Of a stretch of 64,000 nt of DNA, positions 26,211-34,731 are shown one piece after another. Both the position numbers and the translations under genes were made by a program. The DNA is from Byssovorax sp. (GTDB lineage: Bacteria; Myxococcota_A; Polyangia; Polyangiales; Polyangiaceae). The stretch lies in the NCBI GenBank assembly GCA_025362495.1, contig JANYGI010000045.1:1-64000 (forward strand), read 5' to 3'. Numbering within the stretch: the stretch's first letter is position 1; every line of letters begins with the position of its first letter. The notes under the pieces are model-generated. The model was given only the letters and a program-made list of their open reading frames with translations. It ran no database searches and was not told the origin of the DNA.

Positions 26211-27029
26211 TCACCCTTCGATCGGCGGGAACCTGGCGACGAACGCGCGCTGGACGAGCACCGCAGGATCGCTCGACGTCGCGAGCTCGGCCGGTCGGTA
26301 TCCCGAGGTGATCGCGTCCACCGTCACCACGCGCCCGTCGACGCGAAAGCGGGCGCGCCAGTCCTTCACGGCGAGCCGGAAGCCGGCGCCGTCGACCTTG
26401 ATCCGCCGGTACGGGTGCGGCTGCGGGCCGAGCTCGAGCACCGCGTTCACCCTGGAAATCAAGTCGATCCCGTGCTCGTCGCGCACCCACGCGGCCTGCT
26501 CTCCAGCGAGCGCGCTCCAGGTGATCTGGTAGCCGGGGAGGGGATCGCTGGCGGTGCGGGCCACGTCGTCGCCGGTCGTCAACGCTTCGAGCCAGCCGGT
26601 GCGCGCGTCGGGGAACGCGTCGGCGTAGGGCACGTACGGCTTCAGATCGAGCACCGGCGAGCCGTCGACGATGTCGAGATCCTCCACGTCGAGCACCAGC
26701 CCGCGCACTCCGGTGAGCCGCACCACGCTGAGGCCGATCGGGTTGGGTCGATGGGGCGAGCGCGTCGAGAAAACGCCGCGTCGTTTTCGAGCGCTCCGCG
26801 GCGGCAGCACCTTCGGCCGCCAGCCGTCGTTCAGGTGAAAACAGAAGATGACCCAGAGGCGATCCCAGCCTTCCAGATCTTCGAGCGCGTGCTCGAAATC
26901 CCGGCCGGAATCGAGCTCGATCGTGCCCTTCACGCCCACGCCGGCCGCGGGCTGCCGCGGCGCGCTCACGCGATCCAGAAAGGGCGTACGGACCACCCCG
27001 ATCGGGGCGAAGGTGACCGGGGCGAGCAC
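26211..27029 (-). CDS. trmO: tRNA (N6-threonylcarbamoyladenosine(37)-N6)-methyltransferase TrmO
   Basis: 272 residues, GTG start. The TsaA/TrmO core occupies residues 1-150: FAPIGVVRTPF at the start, LEGWDRLWVIFCFHLNDGW, the SAM-binding RSPHRPNPIGLSVVRL, then DLDIVDGSPVLDLKPYVPY. The C-terminal extension (RIKVDGAGFRLAVKDWRARFRV) is the additional domain typical of E. coli-type TrmO. The enzyme methylates N6 of t6A37 in ANN-decoding tRNAs, chiefly tRNA-Thr, and fine-tunes decoding. It converges with the histidine kinase gene with a 31-base gap. Confidence 0.9.
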   Translation of the reverse strand: MLAPVTFAPIGVVRTPFLDRVSAPRQPAAGVGVKGTIELDSGRDFEHALEDLEGWDRLWVIFCFHLNDGWRPKVLPPRSARKRRGVFSTRSPHRPNPIGLSVVRLTGVRGLVLDVEDLDIVDGSPVLDLKPYVPYADAFPDARTGWLEALTTGDDVARTASDPLPGYQITWSALAGEQAAWVRDEHGIDLISRVNAVLELGPQPHPYRRIKVDGAGFRLAVKDWRARFRVDGRVVTVDAITSGYRPAELATSSDPAVLVQRAFVARFPPIEG

Positions 27030-27097
27030 GGCTGACGCTTATCACGGGCACCATCGCCGCTCCACAGCGCCTCCCCGTGCGTGTATGGTGCCGCATC

Positions 27098-27514
27098 ATG
27101 GCGAATGAAGAGCTCGTCTCTGCGGTGAAGCGGATCGTTGGCCTGGCCAAGGCGGGCGAGCTCGACTCGGCCTATGTCGGCTACCGCGAGCTGTTTTCGA
27201 GCCCGGCGTTCGCCTCGTACCGCCCCGAAGATCAGCGTCAAGCCTTGCGGCTGATGGTGCTCGCAAAGGTCACGGCGTCGAAGCGCAGCCCGGCGATGGT
27301 CGAGGCGCACCAGAGCGCGATCCCCCCGCTGACCGACCTGGTGAAGAACCTGGCCGAGCCCGGCGACCACGAGCTGCTCGGCATCTGCCACGTCGTCGTC
27401 GGCAACGAAGACGTGGCGCGGGCCATCTTCCGCACCGGCCTCGCGCTCGAGCGCGAGCACAACGCGCAGAGCGATCTGTGCGGCTCGTTCATGAAGCGGA
27501 TCTCCTTCCTTTAG
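27098..27514 (+). CDS. Hypothetical protein, all-helical TPR-like
   Basis: 138 residues from ATG 27098; an upstream GTG at 27077 is possible. The sequence is predicted by eye as six or so amphipathic helices (AVKRIVGLAKAGELDSAYVGYRELF and similar, with regular Ala/Leu/Tyr spacing), reminiscent of one to three tetratricopeptide-like hairpins. No signal peptide or membrane segment is visible. It lies about 130 bases upstream of the ParA-like operon on the same strand. Function unknown. Confidence 0.7.
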   Translation: MANEELVSAVKRIVGLAKAGELDSAYVGYRELFSSPAFASYRPEDQRQALRLMVLAKVTASKRSPAMVEAHQSAIPPLTDLVKNLAEPGDHELLGICHVVVGNEDVARAIFRTGLALEREHNAQSDLCGSFMKRISFL

Positions 27515-27641
27515 AGCGGATCTCGATCTCTTCGACGAGCGTCTCGCCGAGCATGCGGCGAGCTCCACGATCCTGTTAGGATGCGGCGTCGTGTCACCCG
27601 CCTCGCGCTCGCGAGGACGCGGCGGCCGACCCGGAGAGCTC

Positions 27642-28457
27642 ATGCACGTCATCGCCATCGCCAGCCAGAAGGGCGGCGTGGGAAAGACCACGATCTCGCT
27701 CAACCTCGGCCTCGCGCTGGCGCGCGCGGGCAACCGAACGCTGATCATGGAGCTCGACGCGCAGGGGAGCCTCGGCCTCTCGCTCGGCCTCGCCGATCGC
27801 GCGCGCCCCGGCATCGCCGAGATCCTCACCGGCTCCGAGACGCTCGACGCCGTGCTCACGCGCACGCGCGATCCGCAGCTCCAGGTGCTCTGCGTCGGCC
27901 GCGTCGATCCCACGACGGTGTCCGGCTTCGAGGACGCGCTCTCTCGCACCGGCGCGATCCAGAGCATGCTGACGAAGCTCGAGGCCGAGTTCGACATCGT
28001 CGTCGTCGACTGCCCCGCGGGGCTCGGCAAGGTGACGACGCGCGCGCTCGAGTCGGCGACGCACGTGATGTCGCCGCTCCAGGCCGAGCCGCTCGCGCTG
28101 CGATCGGTGGGGCAAATCCTCGCGCTGATCGATCGCATCCGCGCCGAGAAGAACGCCAGGCTCGAGCTCCTCGGCATCGTGCTGTCGATGTTCGATCGCC
28201 AGACGCCGGCCTCGCTCGAGGTCGCCGAGACGCTGTGGACCAAGTTTCCCGACGGGATCATCATCGACACGATCATCCCGCGCGACGAGACGTTCCTCGA
28301 AGCGTCGCTGCGCGGCTCGCCGCTCTTGCTGATGCAGAAGCGGCCGCCGCCGCTGGCGCGCGTGTTCGATCAGCTCGCGAGCGACGTGCTCGATCGGATC
28401 CACCCGCAGGGCTCGACCAAGGAAGAGGACAATGCTCCGATCCCGCTCCTCCTTTGA
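27642..28457 (+). CDS. ParA/MinD-family ATPase
   Basis: 271 residues. ATG 27642 is chosen because GGAG lies 6 bases upstream and the protein begins directly with the first strand; longer frames add a basic, unrelated leader. The deviant Walker A motif is K10-GGVGKTT17 with the signature lysine. Walker A' is MELDAQGSLGLSLG and Walker B is IVVVDCPAGLG. This is the dimerising ATPase used for positioning chromosomes, plasmids, flagella or protein clusters. No ParB-like gene is adjacent; instead three coupled genes for Roadblock-like and V4R-like proteins follow, so it may position or switch a protein complex. The C-terminus overlaps the next gene by 26 bases. Confidence 0.9.
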   Translation: MHVIAIASQKGGVGKTTISLNLGLALARAGNRTLIMELDAQGSLGLSLGLADRARPGIAEILTGSETLDAVLTRTRDPQLQVLCVGRVDPTTVSGFEDALSRTGAIQSMLTKLEAEFDIVVVDCPAGLGKVTTRALESATHVMSPLQAEPLALRSVGQILALIDRIRAEKNARLELLGIVLSMFDRQTPASLEVAETLWTKFPDGIIIDTIIPRDETFLEASLRGSPLLLMQKRPPPLARVFDQLASDVLDRIHPQGSTKEEDNAPIPLLL

Positions 28458-29115
28458 CGATCTCGCGGCGGCGATCGCCTCCGCGAGCTCGCTCGAGCCG
28501 GCGAAGCCCGCGACGCCCACGCCCTTCCGCGGCGCGCCGCTCGTCTCGTTCAGCCTCGATCCTGCGCCCCATCCACCACCCGAGGCCGCTCTTCCCGCGC
28601 GCTTCCCCACCGAGGCCGAGATGGCCGTCGTGCGCGCCGCGGCGCCGCGCGATCCCGAGTCGGCGCGGCTCGAAGAGGCCGCGTCGGTCGGCGTCGACAG
28701 CGCGCGGCGCCCGCCGAAGCTTCCCGATCTCTCCGCCGTCGTCAGCCCGATCGTGCGCTGCGAGAAGATCGTCGAGTGGATCATCGAAGCCACCAGCGCG
28801 TCGGACGTGTTCCTCGCCGACGCGTCGGGGATGCCGCTCGCGGGCGCCGTCGTCGACGCCGAGGCGCGGCTCGCCGGCACCGGCGTCGTCGCTTCGGCGA
28901 TCGCGCAGCTCGCCACGTCGATCCCCGGCAACACCTCGGCGCTCTTCGAAATGCACCTCGGCGAGGGGCCGTTCTTCCAGCTCATCGGCTTCCAGGTCGC
29001 GGGCGCGCTCTACCTCGTCGGGCTCTCGCGCAGCTCGCCGCTGACGCCGCGGCAGGCGCACGCCATCCGCCTCGCGTGTCGTCACGCGCTCGGAGAGGTC
29101 GTGCCGACCACATGA
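28432..29115 (+). CDS. Roadblock/LC7-like domain protein
   Basis: 227 residues. Residues 1-100 are Pro/Ala-rich and probably disordered. Residues ~105-225 look like a Roadblock/LC7 (MglB-like) domain: a long helix (CEKIVEWIIEATSASD), the strand turn VFLADASGMPLAGAVVD, a second long helix (VVASAIAQLATSIPGN) and the strands LFEMHLGEGPFFQLIGF and LYLVGLSR. Roadblock proteins dimerise and regulate NTPases, as MglB does for MglA. Here the partner NTPase is ParA-like, encoded immediately upstream with overlapping ends. The next gene starts within its stop codon (ATGA). Confidence 0.68.
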   Translation: MLRSRSSFDDLAAAIASASSLEPAKPATPTPFRGAPLVSFSLDPAPHPPPEAALPARFPTEAEMAVVRAAAPRDPESARLEEAASVGVDSARRPPKLPDLSAVVSPIVRCEKIVEWIIEATSASDVFLADASGMPLAGAVVDAEARLAGTGVVASAIAQLATSIPGNTSALFEMHLGEGPFFQLIGFQVAGALYLVGLSRSSPLTPRQAHAIRLACRHALGEVVPTT

Positions 29116-29945
29116 ACGCCGCGCCGCAAGGCCCTCATTTGCCGGTGGATGTCGCGCCGATCGCGCTCGACGGGCTCGCGTACGGGATCGACTACCTCGA
29201 CGCGATCCTGGTCTTTCACCTCGGCGACGCGCGCCTTCATGCGTCGTGGGTTCGACCCGACGCGGGGCTGCGACCCGAGGACGCGGTGGGCACGCTGCGC
29301 GACGCGTATCGCGTCTGTCAGTTCGCGGCGCGCCGCATCGCGGGCGGCACCGACCGCCGCGGCGAGCGTGTCGATCCGGTGCTCACGATCGAGCTCCCTC
29401 ACCGCGTCGCGCTGCTGCGCTGCATCCGGTCGCACATCGTCGCGTGCCTCTTCGAGACGACGATGCCGCTCGGCATGGCGCGCCTGATCGCCGCGCGGAT
29501 CGGCGACGCGCTCGATCCCGAGCTGCCGCTCACCGAAGACGCGGCGTCACCTGCGGCGGCGCCCGCGCTCGGCGTCCGCGTTCCGCCGCTCAACGCGGCG
29601 GCGACGACGGCGCTGCATGTGCCTCGCGTCAACGAGGCGACGAGCGACGACGCGTCGGATCGGGGGCCGTCCACGCTCGCGTTCGGCGCCAGCCGTCGGC
29701 GCTCGCTTCCGCCCGCGCGCGCGACGCCGAGCGAGCAAGGGCGCACGCGCAGCCTGCTCGCGTACCTCGAAGCGCACGCGCCGGAGCCTCACGTCGTGCG
29801 CACGCGCCTCGCTCTCCGCGCGGGGATAAGCCTCGTCGCGCTCGAGCACCCCGAGACGCTCGGGCCCGAGGCCATCGTGCTGATCGAGACCGCGGTCGAA
29901 GACATTCTCGGCCAGGGCCGCGCCGAGCTCGCGAGGATCACGTGA
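29112..29945 (+). CDS. Putative second Roadblock-like protein of the ParA operon
   Basis: 277 residues, ATG within the stop of the previous gene. Residues ~20-150 show an alpha/beta pattern compatible with a Roadblock/profilin-type fold: LDAILVFHLGDARLHASWV, a helix (LRDAYRVCQFAARRI), VLTIELPHRVALLRCI, HIVACLFE and the TTMPLGMARLIAARIG helix. A low-complexity linker (about 150-215) separates a helical tail (LLAYLEAHAPEPHVVRTRLALRAG, LIETAVEDILGQGR). I do not recognise a named family; the Roadblock resemblance is by eye. Its GTGA overlap with the next gene indicates strict co-expression. Confidence 0.6.
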   Translation: MNAAPQGPHLPVDVAPIALDGLAYGIDYLDAILVFHLGDARLHASWVRPDAGLRPEDAVGTLRDAYRVCQFAARRIAGGTDRRGERVDPVLTIELPHRVALLRCIRSHIVACLFETTMPLGMARLIAARIGDALDPELPLTEDAASPAAAPALGVRVPPLNAAATTALHVPRVNEATSDDASDRGPSTLAFGASRRRSLPPARATPSEQGRTRSLLAYLEAHAPEPHVVRTRLALRAGISLVALEHPETLGPEAIVLIETAVEDILGQGRAELARIT

Positions 29946-31234
29946 CCCCGTTCGGCCTCCTCGTTCGCCCCCTCGCGCCGCAGGGGCTGCTCAGCCTCGG
30001 CGATCAGCTCGTCGTCCACGCCTGCCATCACCACGCGCTCTTCCTCGATCAGACGGTCTCCGACGCGCTCGGCGGCGAGGGCTGGGCGGTGCGCCGGCAG
30101 GCCGCGTTCGAGTCCGCGCACGCGCTGATCGCCTCGTTTTGCAGCGATTTCGGCGTCACCGATCCGGTCGAGCGGCTCGACCTCGCGACCGAGCTCTTCA
30201 CGGCGATGGGGCACGGTCGGCTCACGTTCGATCTCACGGCCGAGGGGGGTGCCGTTCACGGCCACGGGCTCCATCACGGCGCGAGCTTCGTCGAAAAGTA
30301 CGGGGCGCTGATCAAGAACCGCCGGCCGGTCGACGCGTTCACGGCGGGCTTCATTTCGGCTGCGGCGAGCCTGGCGTACCCGTCGGACTGGGGCACGCTC
30401 GAGGCCGACGAGACGACGTGCGTGGCCCAGCTCGCGGCGCGGCCGCCGGAGTGCATCTTCACGCTCACGCGTCGGCCCGAGCGGCCGCGCTTCGGCGCCG
30501 TCGTCACGCGCGCGCTCGTCGAGCAGATCCCGCTCGCGCCGGGGGACGACGCCGATCGGCCCCGCCACACGCTGCGGCCCGCGGCCGATCGCGCGGTGAC
30601 CGATCTCGCGCGCCTCCTCCACGGCGCTCCGGTCGATCACGACGGCGTGACCCGCGTCTTCGGCGTCCGCCTCGCGCTCGTGCCGGTGAGCTACCTCGGC
30701 CAGATCACCTACGACACCGTGCACCTCATCGAGAAGCGCTCTCCCGAGCTGTTCCCGCTCGTGGGGGCACTGGTCCGCGAGGCTGCGCAGACGGGCGCGT
30801 TCCACCTGCTCGGCGGCGTCCTCGCGTCGGCGGCGTGGAAGGCCGAGCACGGGCCCGTATCGACCGATCCCGAGGCGCGACTCGACACCTTGATTGGCCT
30901 CACCCGCGCCCTCGGCTGGGGCGCCTTCCAGGTCACGGAATTCGCTCCGGGCGAGGCGCTGGTGCTCGCGGCGAAGGCGACGCACGAGAGTGCCTATTAC
31001 GCCGTCCGACACGGCAACACCGTCCGCAACCGCCTCTTCTTCCAGCAGGGCGTGGCCCTGGCCCTGATGCAGATCCTCCATCGCGTCGACTTCACGGCAG
31101 AAGAGCCGATCGCGAAGGGCGCCTACGACGCTCTCTTCAAGAGCGGGCAGCGCTTCCACGTGGACGAGACGCGCTCCCCGCTCCGCGGAGATCGGGTGTG
31201 CGAGGTCGTGGTGACGGCGCTGGCCGAACGCTAG
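29942..31234 (+). CDS. Hypothetical protein with possible C-terminal V4R (4-vinyl reductase-like) domain
   Basis: 430 residues, GTG start inside the preceding stop. Soluble and rich in His near the N-terminus (HACHHHALF, HGHGLHHG). The last ~170 residues (RSPELFPLVGALVREAAQTGAF onward), with LIGLTRALGWGAFQVTEFAPGEALVLAAK, resemble the V4R/haem-NO-binding-like ligand domain, in which a small hydrophobic ligand or metal is bound. The Cys residues that bind metal in some V4R domains are not evident. V4R domains are known to co-occur with Roadblock-family proteins in prokaryotic NTPase switch systems. It would be the ligand-sensing component of the operon; this is inference. Confidence 0.6.
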   Translation: MTPFGLLVRPLAPQGLLSLGDQLVVHACHHHALFLDQTVSDALGGEGWAVRRQAAFESAHALIASFCSDFGVTDPVERLDLATELFTAMGHGRLTFDLTAEGGAVHGHGLHHGASFVEKYGALIKNRRPVDAFTAGFISAAASLAYPSDWGTLEADETTCVAQLAARPPECIFTLTRRPERPRFGAVVTRALVEQIPLAPGDDADRPRHTLRPAADRAVTDLARLLHGAPVDHDGVTRVFGVRLALVPVSYLGQITYDTVHLIEKRSPELFPLVGALVREAAQTGAFHLLGGVLASAAWKAEHGPVSTDPEARLDTLIGLTRALGWGAFQVTEFAPGEALVLAAKATHESAYYAVRHGNTVRNRLFFQQGVALALMQILHRVDFTAEEPIAKGAYDALFKSGQRFHVDETRSPLRGDRVCEVVVTALAER

Positions 31235-31295
31235 TCTGCCGGGCGACGAGGTTGACTGAGAGCACTCCTCGTGTCTTTTCCGGAGGCCGGATTTC

Positions 31296-31511
31296 ATGGC
31301 GCAGGCACGGCCTGATGCGTCGCCCGCGTTCCACGATCTCCATCCCGCCTGGGCCGGAGGAGAGGGTCACCCGGACGCGAGCGCGACGATGATCTTGACG
31401 AACGCGCTCAATCGCGGAGGAGACCCGTGCGGAGCCGGCTCGACGGCGTGCTCGCCCGGGAGCGCGACGGTGGACCCCGCCTCGCTGGCGCCCCATGAGG
31501 CAACGGTATGA
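31296..31511 (+). CDS. Doubtful small open frame before an immunity-like gene
   Basis: 71 codons preceded by GGAGG nine bases from the ATG, and ending in ATGA overlap with the next start. Those signals favour translation. The amino-acid composition (Ala, Gly, Pro, Ser, Asp, His without clear secondary structure) does not look like a folded protein. It could be a leader frame or the decayed tail of a lost toxin gene. Confidence 0.3.
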   Translation: MAQARPDASPAFHDLHPAWAGGEGHPDASATMILTNALNRGGDPCGAGSTACSPGSATVDPASLAPHEATV

Positions 31512-31846
31512 CGACAGCGCAGGAATGGGATGCGGTACTCGATGAGCTCCGCGAAAGGGGTGCGCGCTGGCCTTCGCTACGACCCTATTGCACAGCGCTC
31601 TTGCCGGTGCTGGAGCGACTCCGCGCGGATCCACGGGTCGGGAGCGTCGCCCTCCATGTGTCACACGCGACGTTGGTCATCAAGGTCAGTGGTCGTGAGC
31701 GTCGCGTCGGCCTCTGCTGGGACGGTCTGCGTCATTACGGAGTCTTTTTCGTCGACCCTGGCTTCGAGTTTGCGGAGTCCAGAGATGTGAACGAGGACGA
31801 CGTGATCGAGACGGTTGTCCACTACCTGGATCGGGTACGCGGATGA
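31508..31846 (+). CDS. Small hypothetical protein, possible orphan immunity protein
   Basis: 112 residues, ATG preceded by GAGG at good distance and overlapping the previous stop. It begins with a helical stretch (AQEWDAVLDELRERGARW) and continues with alternating strands (VGSVALHVSHATLVIKVSG, RRVGLCWDGLRHYGVFFVD). Small acidic alpha/beta proteins of this type often accompany polymorphic toxins. No toxin gene is adjacent; the link is contextual (an RHS locus lies 29 kb away and immunity-like genes follow). Family not recognised. Confidence 0.6.
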   Translation: MTTAQEWDAVLDELRERGARWPSLRPYCTALLPVLERLRADPRVGSVALHVSHATLVIKVSGRERRVGLCWDGLRHYGVFFVDPGFEFAESRDVNEDDVIETVVHYLDRVRG

Positions 31847-31906
31847 CCGTGGACGCGGACGTGACGGCCGCAGCGACTGACGAATAATCGTTTCTCGGAG
31901 AAGGTG

Positions 31907-32677
31907 ATGCTCGAGGGACTCGACCTTGTGAACTGGGACTCGATCCCGCAACCCGACGGGAACCGTGCGGCCGAGGTCCCTTCGGCTCTTCGAGACCTCG
32001 CTTTCGCCGCGAACGAGGTAGACTCGTGGGCTGCCTACAACAGGCTTCTTTCCGCGACGGGAAACAATCACGCGGGAACTTATTATCCCGTCGCGCTCGA
32101 TGTGATTCCCTTTCTCGGCGAAGTTCTGGTCCACGGGCAGTTGTATCCGCGCCTGCGCTCGCTCGATGTCCTCGTCGACTATCTCGCGTCCTTCTGCCCT
32201 CAGCCCGGCCACGAGAAGGTGCCTTCGCGCGACGGCGCCTCGCTGTCCCTGCGCGAGGCGCTACAGAGCGAGGTGGCGCGCGTGTGGAACCGTGTCGGGC
32301 CGGAGTTCATGTCCCGCGCCACCGACGGGCTCGAGCTCGAGCTTTCAAGGCAGTTGATCGAGCTGCTTGCGGAGGTCGAGGAGGGAGCCTACGTTGCGAG
32401 CCTTGACCATGAGCGCCACATGTACGCGTGGTGCCTTGCGCGGTACGGCGGATTTGCTCCCGACGTCGCCGTCGCCCTGGCCGGCAAAGCCTACCCTCAT
32501 CAGCCACCTGACGACGCCTATCGTGATCTGGTCTTTCATGATGCGGCCTGGCACTGGGCGATGCTTCATATCCTCGGCGAGGGCTACTGGCGCGGCCATC
32601 CAGAGCGTGAAACACCCTCCGCCGAATACCGCGCCGAGGCTCGGCGGCTGGCGAACAACGATGATCTCAGGAAGTAA
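31907..32677 (+). CDS. Hypothetical helical (HEAT-like) protein, possible orphan immunity protein
   Basis: 256 residues. ATG 31907 is six bases after GGAG; GTG 31904 directly before it is an alternative. The N-terminal part (VNWDSIPQPDG, then SWAAYNRLLSATGNNHAGTY and PVALDVIPFLGEVL) recalls HEAT-like proteins that start with a short trap motif and a PxxVPFL-type helix. Such proteins are frequently encoded in toxin-immunity and surveillance gene islands. The rest is helical. No transmembrane segment. Function unknown; the immunity suggestion rests on resemblance and on the accessory character of this region. Confidence 0.62.
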   Translation: MLEGLDLVNWDSIPQPDGNRAAEVPSALRDLAFAANEVDSWAAYNRLLSATGNNHAGTYYPVALDVIPFLGEVLVHGQLYPRLRSLDVLVDYLASFCPQPGHEKVPSRDGASLSLREALQSEVARVWNRVGPEFMSRATDGLELELSRQLIELLAEVEEGAYVASLDHERHMYAWCLARYGGFAPDVAVALAGKAYPHQPPDDAYRDLVFHDAAWHWAMLHILGEGYWRGHPERETPSAEYRAEARRLANNDDLRK

Positions 32678-32910
32678 TGATCTGATCATGCTGACGCCAT
32701 CCGTCGCCGGGCCAGCGAGATCACTCTCCCGGGGGAGACCAGTGAGCAGATACCTTCTCGACCGAGGTGCAGAATGAAGGCCGCAGGTTCGAATGACCCC
32801 GATCGTTCCGGACCTCGCGCGCGGCAGGAGGCTCTCGATGACGATCACTTGTCGTTGCGCGCGGCCGCAGGCTTCTCGGATGAGCGTCTGGCCGTCGCGG
32901 GCCGCCGCGA

Positions 32911-33804
32911 TCACTCGGTGATGCAGTCGGGCGCCGCGCTCGGGTCGGCCACCCAGGTCGCAAGGCGCGCGGTTCCGGCATCGCCCCACGCGTCGTGGGC
33001 GAGCTGATTGAAGCGACACCACTCGTGCCGCGTCTGCCGGGTCGCCAGCGCCTTCGCGGCAAAGTGCTGCGCCGTGCGACCGGGAATGGTGCTCTTGTCC
33101 TTGTTGAGCTCTGCATGCGTCATCGATGCTGCGGTCGGGCAGAAGTCGCCCGGCTCGTAATCGACCGTGCCCGAGACGAGCCCGTGGGCGGTCACCTTCT
33201 TGCGACGCACCGTCACGATCGCGTACTTCGGGTACGACGCATCGTCGTCGCGGTACAAGGCCGTCTGAGGCGGCGGATTGCCTTGCACGATGACGAAGCC
33301 CGATGACGGGATCGTGGAGTAGGGAGTGAGCGCGGGAAACGCGGTGAGCGACTGACTCACGAGCACGTCGCCGCCGAGCTCGATCCAGTTCGTGTGAGCG
33401 TAGAAGTCCTGCACGCCGTGGAGCGAACGGGAGAATGCCAGCATGGCCTGGGCATCTGCCGCCGGCAGCGGGTTGCTCGGGTTCAGCGCTTGCACCGCGG
33501 CGGCCTGGTTCGCAGCGACGAGGGCGGCTCCTCCCGTGAAGTTGCAGTCATCGAAGTGGGCAGAATTGAGGAGCGCGAACTCCACGTCCGTCGACACGTC
33601 GCCGGCCACCAGCGCGTTGAGCACGGCGGGATTCAGGAACGCCAGCGCGGTGGTGGTGATCTCCTCGTGGTTCGGCTCCCCGGGCGAAGTCGAAAACTCA
33701 TCGGCCCGCTCCCCGATCGCCTCTGTTGTTCCAGGTTCGCCGACGCAGCCGACCGTCAGCGCCAGACCCATGATTGCCAATCCGAGCACAGCGTGGTTCT
33801 TCAT
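32911..33804 (-). CDS. Lipoprotein of the zinc phospholipase C / HET-C-like group
   Basis: 297 residues. The signal peptide ends in the lipobox L-T-V-G-C20. The catalytic-looking core has N-H-E-E (45-48), HFDDC near 83 and SLHGVQDFYAHTNW (about 127-140). The last matches the H-x3-D-x3-H zinc-binding pattern of bacterial phospholipase C and HET-C relatives, which hydrolyse phospholipids. A helical Asp/His region at the C-terminus (HEWCRFNQLAHDAWG) may add further ligands. It would act outside the cell or in the periplasm. The gene stands alone, with 230 and 600 bases of flanking non-coding sequence. Confidence 0.75.
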   Translation of the reverse strand: MKNHAVLGLAIMGLALTVGCVGEPGTTEAIGERADEFSTSPGEPNHEEITTTALAFLNPAVLNALVAGDVSTDVEFALLNSAHFDDCNFTGGAALVAANQAAAVQALNPSNPLPAADAQAMLAFSRSLHGVQDFYAHTNWIELGGDVLVSQSLTAFPALTPYSTIPSSGFVIVQGNPPPQTALYRDDDASYPKYAIVTVRRKKVTAHGLVSGTVDYEPGDFCPTAASMTHAELNKDKSTIPGRTAQHFAAKALATRQTRHEWCRFNQLAHDAWGDAGTARLATWVADPSAAPDCITE

Positions 33805-34404
33805 ACTGGGCCCGATTGCAAAGCGCGATCCAGGCGTGCGAGCTCAGCGTTTACCGAGAAAGAGCGCCCAAGCAATGGGAACGAGGCGCGGGATCCCGAT
33901 GAAGGCCGCCGCGCACCTGCCACGCCCATTCCACGCGTGAGCGGCACGCTCGCCCCGCCGCGGCGTTCCGCCACGCGCGCTGGCGCAGGACGCGTGTCTA
34001 CCGAGCACGTCCAGGCAATCCGCGCGACGCTCCGGCCAGGATTGCGCACGGATTCAGCGCCGCAGCACGGTATCGCCGCGCTTACCGGACCTCGGTAGCC
34101 ACGACGGCAGCGCGCGCTCCGCCCTGGACTCGCGCCGCGGCCAAGGCGGCGCCGCCGGCAACGCCGCTGCGTCGTCCGCGGGCGTCGCAGTCACCGACGA
34201 CCAACCCTGCACTCGATCCTGCACGAGAGCGACGAGGCTTGACCGACGGATTGACGTTGTCCATGACCGAAGACGGCAGACGAGATACTCTCTTGATCAG
34301 ATCGCCGAACGAGCCGTTGCAGCCCACGGCCGGAGCCTGGCGGGAACTTCCCGTCAATGTTCAAAAGGCTCACGAGCAAGTGGCCGCAAGCCGGGGGAGA
34401 CGCC
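33805..34404. other. Intergenic region without a convincing gene
   Basis: About 600 bases. Open frames here have no ribosome-binding sites and shadow-like composition. The segment 34230-34370 can be read on the plus strand as ...SPNEPLQPTAG..., a phrase that I have met as a recurring intergenic or gene-end sequence in other bacterial genomes, so a dispersed repeat fragment is possible. Nothing else supported. Confidence 0.45.
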
Positions 34405-34731
34405 ATGGACACGGAGACGGTGACGGAGATCGAGGGAATATTCGTGGTGCACTGGGAGGTCTCTCGGTTCGCGGTGATCACGGGCCGCCGCCTGTTCGGG
34501 CTCTTGCCGAACCTCGAGAAATGGGCCCCTCACTTCTCCGCCGTGGACCTCGAAGCGTGGGGCATCCTGCCGGCAGTGCTTTTCGGGGATGCGAGGTGTC
34601 ATCGCATGCGCGTGCGGGGGTACACCGGGCCCGCTGGTCGCTTCGGTCACAAGGGCTTCTGCAACCGCGAGCTATTCGTCGACGAGATCGTCTCGTGCGA
34701 AGAAACCTCGACACCGGGACCGACATGGTGA
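34405..34731 (+). CDS. Hypothetical protein, function unknown
   Basis: 108 residues from ATG 34405, preceded by GGGGGAG at about 7 bases; an earlier in-frame ATG (34357) lacks such a site. The sequence shows a strand-rich start (IEGIFVVHWEVSRFAVITGRRLF) and a C-terminal block RGYTGPAGRFGHKGFCNRELFVDEIVSCEE. That block has the feel of a conserved motif with two cysteines and a His, possibly a small beta-barrel or metal site. I do not know the family. Isolated gene between accessory genes. Confidence 0.55.
   Translation: MDTETVTEIEGIFVVHWEVSRFAVITGRRLFGLLPNLEKWAPHFSAVDLEAWGILPAVLFGDARCHRMRVRGYTGPAGRFGHKGFCNRELFVDEIVSCEETSTPGPTW

Noticed and set aside
27581-29044. Alternative frame over the ParA gene
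   Set aside because: Arg/Pro/Ala-rich shadow of the Walker-motif protein.
32774-33007. 77-codon plus-strand frame downstream of the HEAT-like gene
   Set aside because: Overlaps the conserved C-terminus of the minus-strand lipoprotein gene and has no ribosome-binding site.
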